DNA of 38,305 nucleotides from a bacterium (GTDB lineage: Bacteria; Planctomycetota; SKW154; DAOVDS01): contig DAOVDS010000004.1 in the NCBI GenBank assembly GCA_030669415.1, positions 1-38,305 on the forward strand, in the 5' to 3' direction. Below the pieces are notes generated by a model that made no database searches, was not told the origin of the DNA, and saw only the letters and a list, made by a program, of their open reading frames with translations. Below are positions 31,996 through 38,305 of the stretch, piece after piece. Every line of letters starts with the position of its first letter. The stretch's first letter is position 1. The position numbers and the translations under genes are program-made.

Positions 31996-33282
31996 GTGCG
32001 AAAATCCGCCTTCGCCGCGGTATTCCTGGGGGCCATGCTGCTGTGCTCGGTACTGCCGGCCCAGGATGACACAACCGAGTATGCAAAAAGCGTCCAGAAA
32101 GCTATCGCCAAGGTGACGGCGAAGGTCTCGGCGGCTTTCGTCAACTTCGGCGGCGGCTCCGGTATCGTCGTCTCACCCGACGGGCTCGTGGTCACAAACA
32201 ACCACGTCGCCGGACGCTCCATGAACTGGGTCCTCCGAATGCCGGGCGGCGAACGCGGCAAGCGCTTCAAAGCCAAGATGCTCTGGCGTGACCCGCGCGG
32301 TGACATCGCCCTGCTCCAGCTCGAGTTGAAAGAGGGCGAGAAGGTCCCCTACGTCGAGATGGCCGACTCCGATAAAATCCGCGTCGGCGCGTTCGCCATC
32401 GCACTGGGCACACCCTTCATGACCGCCAACGAGGACTCCATCCCGACCGTCACCTTCGGCGTTGTAAGTGTCATTCACACGAACAAGGGCGGCTACTCCG
32501 ACGCCATCCAGACAGACGCGCCCGTAAACCCCGGCAACTCCGGCGGGCCGCTCTTGGACCTCGACGGCAGGCTCCTGGGCATCAACGGCCAGATAAGGGT
32601 TCGCTTCCCCTACCGCGTAAACACCGGCATAGGGCTGGCCATCCCCACAAACCAGATTAAGCGCTTCATGGAAGCCTACAAGGAGGTCAAGGACGGCAGT
32701 GTCGTCTACCACGGACAGATAGTGGGCCTCACAGTCAAGAAAGACCCCACCTGCGCCGAGGGTGCGCTTGTCGAGAAGGTCAAGGAGGACTCGACCGCCG
32801 ACAAGGCCGGCTTCCAGAAAGGCGATGTAATTGTCCGGGTGAATGAGTACGAAATCTTCAACTACGTGCGTTTCGCAGGAGTGGTAGGCACCTACCCCGA
32901 GAAGTCGAAGCTCGACGTGGTGGTAATGCGCGACGGCGAAGAGCACAAGCTCGCCGTTACTCTTGACCGCCTCGGCGCGGGACGCCAGCGGCCTGTCAGG
33001 ACAAACCCCAAGGCCGCCTTCCTCGGCGTGCGGTTCTCGCCCGTCCCGAACGCCGACGGCGTGGAGCTCCAGCAGGTGGTGCCCAACACCCCGGCGGACA
33101 AGGCCGGCCTGAAAGCCGGCGATGTCATCACCAAGTTCGGCGGGAAGAAGATTGAGAACGCCGACGATATTCGCCAGGTCCTGAGCAAGAAGAAGCCCGG
33201 CGACAAGGTCAAGGTGAAAATCCTGCGCGACGGCGAGGAGAAGGAGCTCGAAGTTACACTCGAGGCGCGCGGCAACAGGTAG
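31996..33282 (+). CDS. HtrA/DegP-family serine protease (intact triad)
   Basis: 428 residues starting at GTG 31996 with AAAGGAG upstream, 17 nt after the second paralogue. A signal peptide ends near PAQ (23). The triad is complete: His70 in VVTNNHV, Asp103 in RGDIALLQL and Ser182 in NPGNSGGPL. Two PDZ domains follow (about 228-318 and 333-425), the second with the DKAGLKAGDVITKFGGKKI core. It is a periplasmic quality-control protease/chaperone. Lying directly behind two catalytically altered paralogues with tight spacing, it may form mixed assemblies with them (inference). Confidence 0.95.
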   Translation: MRKSAFAAVFLGAMLLCSVLPAQDDTTEYAKSVQKAIAKVTAKVSAAFVNFGGGSGIVVSPDGLVVTNNHVAGRSMNWVLRMPGGERGKRFKAKMLWRDPRGDIALLQLELKEGEKVPYVEMADSDKIRVGAFAIALGTPFMTANEDSIPTVTFGVVSVIHTNKGGYSDAIQTDAPVNPGNSGGPLLDLDGRLLGINGQIRVRFPYRVNTGIGLAIPTNQIKRFMEAYKEVKDGSVVYHGQIVGLTVKKDPTCAEGALVEKVKEDSTADKAGFQKGDVIVRVNEYEIFNYVRFAGVVGTYPEKSKLDVVVMRDGEEHKLAVTLDRLGAGRQRPVRTNPKAAFLGVRFSPVPNADGVELQQVVPNTPADKAGLKAGDVITKFGGKKIENADDIRQVLSKKKPGDKVKVKILRDGEEKELEVTLEARGNR

Positions 33283-33286
33283 CTTA

Positions 33287-33718
33287 ATGGTCAGCCCCAA
33301 CCGTTACTATTGGCTTATTGTCTGTTGGCTGCTAACTGCTCTTGCAGGCTGCGTCCAGCCCGGCACACCCATCCCGGAACACAGAGTTCGCGGGCTACCC
33401 GAAGGCTTCCCCGCCGACTTCCCGCTCCACATCCAGTTCTCCGTTGCCGACACGGCCGAGAAGCTCCACTGGCCATCCGGTGATTACTTCCTCGTCAAGT
33501 TTGTCACCGAGCTCAAACCGAACGAGATCCACTACTTCTTCCGCAAGGAACTGACAACCGACCGCGGCTACGAGATGACCCGCGAGTCAGGCGAGCCTTC
33601 CGGCGCAGGCACTCTCGTCTTCAGGAAAGGCAGGCGACACGTTGAGGTGAGCATCGGCACTGAGGAAGGCAGAAACACCATACTTCTGAGACTCAAGGAC
33701 CGCAAACAGGGGGAATAG
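33287..33718 (+). CDS. Small lipoprotein of unknown function
   Basis: 143 residues from ATG 33287, 4 nt after the HtrA stop. The signal peptide ends in lipobox LAGC (Cys about 22); its codons contain degenerate heptads (33308-33343). The mature domain (about 40-140) alternates strands and helices, with a PEGFPADFPLH motif and TLVFRKGRRHVEVSIG. It was not recognised as a known family. Its position suggests co-transcription with the HtrA-like genes, and 3 nt separate it from the next gene. Confidence 0.8.
   Translation: MVSPNRYYWLIVCWLLTALAGCVQPGTPIPEHRVRGLPEGFPADFPLHIQFSVADTAEKLHWPSGDYFLVKFVTELKPNEIHYFFRKELTTDRGYEMTRESGEPSGAGTLVFRKGRRHVEVSIGTEEGRNTILLRLKDRKQGE
33308..33343 (+). repeat. Degenerate heptad tract in a lipoprotein signal peptide
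   Basis: An 8-mer TATTGGCT followed by TATTGTC, TGTTGGC, TGCTAAC, TGCTCTT. The period is 7 with diverged units, similar in kind to the perfect tract at 13074-13108. Confidence 0.45.
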
Positions 33719-33721
33719 GCG

Positions 33722-34375
33722 ATGAAAGTCACCTGGCTCGGACACAGCGGGTTCATGCTTGAAGCTTCCCAGACAATCGTAATAGACCCCTTCCTCACCG
33801 GCAACCCCAAGGCCGCCATGAAACCCGAAGATATCAAGAAGTGCGACATTATGCTCCTCACGCACGACCACGGTGACCACATCGCCGATGTCGCGGCTAT
33901 CTGCAAGGCTACCGGCGCAACGCTCTACAGCACGCACGAGCTCGCCACCATGCTTGCAGAAGAAGGCCTGAAGACTGAAGGCATGAACATAGGCGGCACG
34001 CTTAACCTCCAGGGCGTGGAAATCCACATGGTCAACGCCCAGCACACTACCGCCTCCGGACACGCCATTGGCTTCATTGTGATTGCGGACACCAAGTGCA
34101 TCTACCATGCCGGGGACACAGGCCTTTTCGGCGACATGAGAATTATCGGCGACTTCTTCAAGATAAACCTCGCCATGGTGCCCATAGGCGACCGCTACAC
34201 CATGGGGCCCGCTTCAGCCGCACGCGCGGTCGAGCTGCTGCGCGCCGAGAAGGTCATACCCATGCACTACAACACCTTCCCCGCGGTCGAGCAGGACCCC
34301 AGGCAGTTTGTCGAGCTTGTCGGCTCAAGCGCACAGGTTATCGTCCTGAACCCCGGCGACTCCTGCCAGCTCTAA
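33722..34375 (+). CDS. UPF0173-type metallo-beta-lactamase-fold hydrolase
   Basis: 217 residues. The metal motif THDHGDH is near residue 47; other conserved parts are VTWLGHSGFML, IDPFLTGNP, HAGDTGLFGDM and MGPASAARAVELL...VIPMHYNTFP. The family is cytoplasmic and its natural substrate is unknown. Start ATG 33722 lies 3 nt after the lipoprotein stop. It is the last gene of the HtrA-like operon-like run. Confidence 0.95.
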   Translation: MKVTWLGHSGFMLEASQTIVIDPFLTGNPKAAMKPEDIKKCDIMLLTHDHGDHIADVAAICKATGATLYSTHELATMLAEEGLKTEGMNIGGTLNLQGVEIHMVNAQHTTASGHAIGFIVIADTKCIYHAGDTGLFGDMRIIGDFFKINLAMVPIGDRYTMGPASAARAVELLRAEKVIPMHYNTFPAVEQDPRQFVELVGSSAQVIVLNPGDSCQL

Positions 34376-34419
34376 GACGGACAAGCATACTGCTCACCTG
34401 TGGTCTCAAGATAGTGGTG

Positions 34420-34610
34420 TAATACGGAATCCAGAAAATAACCTTTCATAGCTGGACGACACAAAATGTCATTGCGAGGAGGAGGCGCAGCCTCCGACGT
34501 GGCAATCTCAAGAGGCGCCTGAAGATGAGATTGCCACGCTCCCTTCGGTCGCTCGCAATGACGGATAGCGACAACCGTGCATCAACGGTTACTTTCTGCA
34601 ATCCGTATTA
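34420..34610. repeat. Nested palindromic element, copy 2
   Basis: Imperfect 24-bp outer arms (34420-34443 and 34587-34610, three mismatches, beginning TAATACGGA) enclose a core at 34468-34562 with GTCATTGCGAG and CTCGCAATGAC ends. The core matches copy 1 (16859-16942) in opposite orientation, including GACGTGGCAATC and CGCTCCCTTCGGTCGCTCG. The outer arms are unrelated to those of copy 1. Confidence 0.85.
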
Positions 34611-34674
34611 GTGCTCCTGGGCGCGAGATGCAGGGGAAGTGGCTGTGTCGCTGCTGAAGTTTCTCATTTTTCTA

Positions 34675-34703
34675 TTGACAAACGGGCATCGAGTTGCCAT
34701 AAT
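34675..34703 (+). promoter_or_regulatory. Sigma-70-type promoter
   Basis: TTGACA (34675-34680), a 17-nt spacer, CATAAT (34698-34703), giving a leader of about 45 nt before ATG 34754. Confidence 0.7.
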
Positions 34704-34753
34704 TCTACACTGCGAAAGAAGATGGTTTCTAACCCTGGCTGAAGGGAGCGAGG

Positions 34754-35446
34754 ATGAGGAAGCTGATTATTCTAACAGCGTGTATTCTTGTCATCTCCAT
34801 GTGTCTTGGCTGCGAAGCGTTCAAGCTGAGGAAAGACTACTCGAAAGTCCAGGATGTGAAGACTGACAAGGGCCCGCTGGCCAGGTACTTCGAAGACAGG
34901 TTCCTTGACTTCTGGGATATACTCGGCTTCAAGTTCCACATGGGAACGGGACTGCTGGTAAACGCGCGCGCAACCAAGTTCGCGCAGGCGGGGCTGGGCT
35001 TCATTGACGGCGACAAGTTCGGCTTCAAGGGGCGCGAGCTCGGCTACTGGTACGAGTGGCGCGGTGAGATCGGCGTATCAGTCTTCTACATCAACACCGC
35101 CAAGAAAGACCCCATCATCGGCAACAAGTTCCTCTTCGAAGCTGCCAGGGCGGCGGAAACGGAAGAGGTCAGCGACATTGATATCTTCCGCGACGACGAC
35201 AGGGACCGCTGGGACATAGGTGTGACCGTACATGCACTCTTTATCGGCATTGATATCGAGTTCCGCACCAAGGAGTTCTTCGACTTCCTGCTGGGCATTG
35301 TCACGCTTGACATGTGCAAGGATGACACGAAGAACCGGCTGCGCAAGATGCAGGCCACTTCGCCCGAGCTTGCAGCGCCAAGGCGGGCACTGCCGCCCGA
35401 GGTCCTGCGTTCACCGCCGCACATGGAGAGGGCGTCGGGCTACTAA
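34754..35446 (+). CDS. Lipoprotein of unknown function
   Basis: 230 residues from ATG 34754 (GGGAGCGAGG upstream). Lipobox CLGC gives an acylated Cys about residue 20. The mature part is rich in aromatic and glycine residues: FHMGTGLLVNARATKFAQAGLGF, ELGYWYEWRGEIGVSVFY, GVTVHALFIGIDIEFRTKEFFDFLLGI. The alternating pattern suggests beta structure near the outer membrane, with a proline-rich C-terminus. It was not recognised as a known family. It has its own promoter and terminator, so it is a single-gene unit. Confidence 0.85.
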   Translation: MRKLIILTACILVISMCLGCEAFKLRKDYSKVQDVKTDKGPLARYFEDRFLDFWDILGFKFHMGTGLLVNARATKFAQAGLGFIDGDKFGFKGRELGYWYEWRGEIGVSVFYINTAKKDPIIGNKFLFEAARAAETEEVSDIDIFRDDDRDRWDIGVTVHALFIGIDIEFRTKEFFDFLLGIVTLDMCKDDTKNRLRKMQATSPELAAPRRALPPEVLRSPPHMERASGY

Positions 35447-35464
35447 GTTATTTCGAGTGCTCAG

Positions 35465-35495
35465 GGGCTCGCCGCCTGGCGGGCCCTTTTCTTTT
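35465..35495 (+). terminator. Rho-independent terminator
   Basis: A 9-bp stem GGGCTCGCC (35465-35473) with GGCGGGCCC (35478-35486), including one U-G pair, and loop GCCT, followed by TTTTCTTTT. It ends the lipoprotein transcript. Confidence 0.88.
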
Positions 35496-35524
35496 GTAAA
35501 CTCCCCCCACATCGAGGTTTTGCC

Positions 35525-35554
35525 TTGACGGGACATCCCGGCCTCTCTTATCAT
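35525..35554 (+). promoter_or_regulatory. Probable promoter of the lptD-coaD pair
   Basis: TTGACG (35525-35530), an 18-nt spacer, TATCAT (35549-35554). The -35 box coincides with an in-frame TTG, which argues against translation starting there. Confidence 0.5.
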
Positions 35555-35587
35555 AACTGGCCGAAGCTCTTCCCTGGAACCGGCGTT

Positions 35588-37792
35588 ATGTACCGAGTCC
35601 TTTTGCTCTTGTTTCTCCTTGCGGCTGTGGCGGGGTATCTCGATACAGCGCAGGCGCAGGAGACTGCACAAACCTCCCCTGCCCCGGATGCGTCCTCGCC
35701 ACGCGAGAAAGTCCAGCTCAGCTCGTGGGTCAAGGAGCTGCGCCAGAAAGAGAATGTCGCGATATTGTTCGGGAACGTCCGGGTCAGCAAGGGTAAGCTG
35801 AGCATACTTGCCGATGCCGTGGTTGTGTGGTTCAAGGAGGACGGCTCCGGTGTAAGCGAGATATACGCCGAGGGCGCCATTCTCATGACTGACGGCAAGA
35901 ACAGGATTTCAGCACAGGCGGCTTACTACAGCTTCGAGACAGGCACGGCCAGGATTACGCAGGCGCGGGTGCACACGACGCAGAGGTCTCTGAGCGACCT
36001 GACTGTCTTCGAGCGCAGCAAGGAGTCCGGGCCGGTCGCCGCGAAGAAGGCGCAGCCGGAAATCAGTCTCTACTTCCGGGCCGAGAAGCTGCGGACGGAA
36101 CGTCCGACGCGCTACGTCGCCGAGAAGCTGACGCTCTCGACCTGCGAATGCCCGCACCCGCACTGGGGAATACGGTGCCGCCGGGCCACCATCTATCCGG
36201 GAGGCACATTTGAGGCGAGCGGCAATCAGCTCTTCATCGGCCCGGTGAAGATACCGTTTTTTAACGTCAGGTTCGAGCCTGACTGGCGCATGCCGCTCTA
36301 CCGGCTCAGAGTCGGCTCAAGCAGCGACAAGGGGAGCTTCAGGCTTTCGCGCTGGCAGCTTGTCGTGGAGCCCAACTACCGCCTCTTCTGTGACCTCGAC
36401 ACCTACAACAAGAACGGGACAGGCAGCGGCGCGGTCTTCGAGTACAAGGGCCGCGCATACCCGTGGGGAGGCTACCTCGAGACCTACGCAATCAACGACC
36501 GGGAACCACCTGCGGGCGTCAAACACTATCGCTACCGGCTCAAGTTCCTCCACGTGCAGAAGCTCCCGGGCGAGGTCGGGATGACTCTCGAGTACTCGAA
36601 GACTACGGACCAGGACTTCCTCAAGCAGTTCTTCGAGCGTGAATACAGGAAGGGACGCGAACAGGAGACCTATGCCTACTTCAGGAAGACGCACGGCAAC
36701 CTCGGCGCCAGCCTCCTAACCAGCACGCGCACGGAGAAGTTCAAGACAGTCACCCAGCACCAGCCGCAAGTACGCGCATACGCCATATCAAGGGAACTGC
36801 CGGGCGGTTTCTACCTGAGCGCGGCACTGCGCAATGAGAAGCTTCTCAGGCAGTACGCCCAGATGCTGGCGCTGCCGGACGAAGAGGTCGAGCGCCATGA
36901 TGTGCTGCTAACGCTTGACCGCCCGCTGGGCATGGGACAGATTCTTCGCCTCAAGCCTCGAATCGATGCAAGATACACACACTACAACATAAACGCAGCC
37001 GACTCGCAGAACGTTGACCGGGAAGTAGTGAAAGTGAGCTGCAGCGCGAGCACGCGGCTTTCCCGAATCTACCGCACGAGCAGCAAAAGGCTGAAAATCG
37101 ATGGCCTCAAACACATTATTGAGCCGCAACTAACATACGAGAATACTTACGAAAACGACAACGACCCTGCCAGTCTCTTCCAGTTCGACGAGGTGGATTC
37201 AATACGCAAGTGCGAAAAGCTCACGCTCTCGCTTACGAACCGTCTCGACACCCGCCGCGAGGTGAAAGAGGTTCCGAGTGTTGTCAGCCTGCTCGACTGG
37301 CGGCTTCAAATCCCCTACTACGCCAAGCCTGCGCGTGACAACGGCGGGGAGAGCTACGGCCCGCTCGAGAGCCGGCTGGAGGTGTCGGCAAGCCCTTACC
37401 TGACTATCCGCTCGGACCTCGCCTACGACACCGCCCACAGGCACATGCAGAAAGGCACCATCGACGCGACGGTGCGCAGTCCGGGCATCTGGCAGCTCTA
37501 CCTGGGCACTTTGTATGCGGCAGGCGAAGACACTATTGGCACACTGGGATTGTCCGCCAGGCTGTCGCCGAAATGGTCAGTCTCAGTAAGGCTCCAGCAC
37601 AACCTGTCGGCGGGCCGCTACGTCAGCAAGACGTTCACCTTGACAAGAAGGTTCCACTGCTGGATAATGGAAGCAGGCGTAGTTTTGGAGCGTGACAAGG
37701 ATTCGCCGACCTACGTGTTCCTGATTTCGCCTGCTGCGCTGTTCAAGAAGGAGAAACTGAGGTTCACCGAGGAATCGACGTTCCTGAAATAG
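35588..37792 (+). CDS. lptD: LptD/OstA-like outer-membrane assembly protein
   Basis: 734 residues from ATG 35588, chosen because it begins a clean signal peptide (MYRVLLLLFLLAAVAG...AQAQ). The N-terminal domain (about 50-140) is OstA/LptA-like: VRVSKGKLSILADAVVVWF, EIYAEGAILMTDGKNRISAQAAYY. A Cys-containing segment CECPHPHWGIRC follows, then YPGGTFEASGNQLFIGPVKIPFFN as in LptD proteins. The rest is a long series of alternating amphipathic strands, consistent with a beta-barrel. In LPS-making bacteria LptD inserts lipopolysaccharide into the outer leaflet. The sequence is diverged, so the family call is good and the exact cargo uncertain. coaD follows after 18 nt. Confidence 0.85.
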   Translation: MYRVLLLLFLLAAVAGYLDTAQAQETAQTSPAPDASSPREKVQLSSWVKELRQKENVAILFGNVRVSKGKLSILADAVVVWFKEDGSGVSEIYAEGAILMTDGKNRISAQAAYYSFETGTARITQARVHTTQRSLSDLTVFERSKESGPVAAKKAQPEISLYFRAEKLRTERPTRYVAEKLTLSTCECPHPHWGIRCRRATIYPGGTFEASGNQLFIGPVKIPFFNVRFEPDWRMPLYRLRVGSSSDKGSFRLSRWQLVVEPNYRLFCDLDTYNKNGTGSGAVFEYKGRAYPWGGYLETYAINDREPPAGVKHYRYRLKFLHVQKLPGEVGMTLEYSKTTDQDFLKQFFEREYRKGREQETYAYFRKTHGNLGASLLTSTRTEKFKTVTQHQPQVRAYAISRELPGGFYLSAALRNEKLLRQYAQMLALPDEEVERHDVLLTLDRPLGMGQILRLKPRIDARYTHYNINAADSQNVDREVVKVSCSASTRLSRIYRTSSKRLKIDGLKHIIEPQLTYENTYENDNDPASLFQFDEVDSIRKCEKLTLSLTNRLDTRREVKEVPSVVSLLDWRLQIPYYAKPARDNGGESYGPLESRLEVSASPYLTIRSDLAYDTAHRHMQKGTIDATVRSPGIWQLYLGTLYAAGEDTIGTLGLSARLSPKWSVSVRLQHNLSAGRYVSKTFTLTRRFHCWIMEAGVVLERDKDSPTYVFLISPAALFKKEKLRFTEESTFLK

Positions 37793-37810
37793 CTTTGAAG
37801 AGGTCCAGGC

Positions 37811-38293
37811 ATGAAGTCGCGAAAGGCAATATACCCCGGTTCTTTCGACCCTATAACGCACGGGCATCTCGATGTGATAAGGCGGGGAAGCAAGCTCTTC
37901 GACCACCTCACCATTGCGGTATCTATGAATCCGAGTAAGGAGTACCTTTTCACGCCGAAAGAACGCAAGACCATGATTGACGAGCTTGTCAAGGACCTCC
38001 CCAACGTGGATGTCATCATCACCGAGACGCTGGTGGTTAAGCTTGCCCGCTCACTGAAGGCGGGGTTCCTGCTTCGAGGGATTCGCACGTTTTCCGACTT
38101 CGAGTACGAGTTCCAGATGGCATTCACGAACCGGTCGCTCGCGCCTGAAATCGAGAGTGTCTTCGTCATGCCATCAGAAGATTTTTCGTTCCTGAGTTCG
38201 AGCATGGTCAAGCAGGCGGTCGCGCTCGGGGGCGACCTGTCGCGCTTCGTGCCTCAGAACGTGCTCTCCTGCCTCAAGCGCAAACTGAAATAG
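37811..38293 (+). CDS. coaD: Phosphopantetheine adenylyltransferase
   Basis: 160 residues, complete and of normal length. The nucleotidyltransferase motif YPGSFDPITHGHLD is at the N-terminus. Other conserved parts are RRGSKLFDHLTIAV, LLRGIRTFSDFEYEFQMA and EDFSFLSSSMVKQ. It transfers AMP from ATP to 4'-phosphopantetheine in coenzyme A synthesis. ATG 37811 follows GAGGTCCAGG. It lies 18 nt downstream of the lptD-like gene and is probably co-transcribed with it. Confidence 0.97.
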   Translation: MKSRKAIYPGSFDPITHGHLDVIRRGSKLFDHLTIAVSMNPSKEYLFTPKERKTMIDELVKDLPNVDVIITETLVVKLARSLKAGFLLRGIRTFSDFEYEFQMAFTNRSLAPEIESVFVMPSEDFSFLSSSMVKQAVALGGDLSRFVPQNVLSCLKRKLK

Positions 38294-38305
38294 GCAAGCC
38301 GCCAC

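Larger units (their letters stand above)
34376..34753. other. Gap of about 380 nt before the lipoprotein gene
   Basis: It holds the second palindromic element (34420-34610) and the promoter at 34675-34703. No supported gene was seen in it. Confidence 0.6.

Noticed and set aside
30860-33300. Long minus-strand open frames (408 and 375 codons) opposite the HtrA-like genes
   Set aside because: Antisense to proteins with clear HtrA and PDZ motifs; no ribosome sites or motifs of their own.

Overview
The window is a dense, GC-rich stretch of a Gram-negative (diderm) bacterial chromosome. It carries an LptD-like outer-membrane assembly protein, many lipoproteins with clear lipoboxes, periplasmic HtrA-like proteins, an Rnf/Nqr-type electron-transport cluster and a c-type-heme sensor kinase. 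The mix of TPR and HEAT proteins, He_PIG-type Ig repeats, several HtrA paralogues and GspE-N/MshEN-like helical repeats points to an uncultivated PVC-type lineage (Planctomycetota or a relative). That assignment rests on gene content only and is tentative. No phage, transposase or CRISPR array was seen. Mobile DNA is limited to small palindromic repeats.

Layout. (1) 1-5000: a partial secreted glycosidase-like gene (minus), an Ig-repeat lipoprotein and a small lipoprotein (plus, each with its own promoter), a MITE-like element, then a small lipoprotein and a four-repeat MshEN-like protein (minus). (2) 5000-11500 (plus): ruvX, rpsO, pnp, a cold-shock protein, a cupin, a TPR lipoprotein, a BON-like protein and a TPR protein. 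(3) 11500-18030 (plus): DUF192 lipoprotein, asd, HEAT-repeat protein, membrane protein, truA, a phosphoesterase, a palindromic repeat and a gluzincin-like peptidase. (4) 24080-18066 (minus): galE (with a C-terminal repeat extension), a parvulin isomerase, rnfC, rnfD (with an inserted PDZ domain) and rnfG. (5) 24100-28174 (plus): a heme-motif histidine kinase, an NtrC-type activator, and a receiver protein with a Cys4 tail behind a textbook sigma-54 promoter. (6) 28175-29530: repeat-flanked small genes and tRNA-Gly. (7) 29530-34375 (plus): three HtrA-like proteins in a row (two lack catalytic residues, one is intact), a lipoprotein and a UPF0173 hydrolase. (8) 34376-38293 (plus): a palindromic repeat, a lipoprotein with its own promoter and terminator, lptD-like, coaD.

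How the parts may work together. The kinase/activator pair is divergent from the galE-ppi-rnfCDG string, and the only sigma-54 promoter found lies just downstream of the activator. This suggests a heme/redox-sensing circuit whose nearest target is the receiver-Cys4 protein (inference). PDZ domains recur in the window, in all three HtrA-like proteins and unexpectedly inside RnfD. MshEN-like helical repeats occur twice, once free-standing and once fused to GalE. These domain combinations are the most unusual content of the window.
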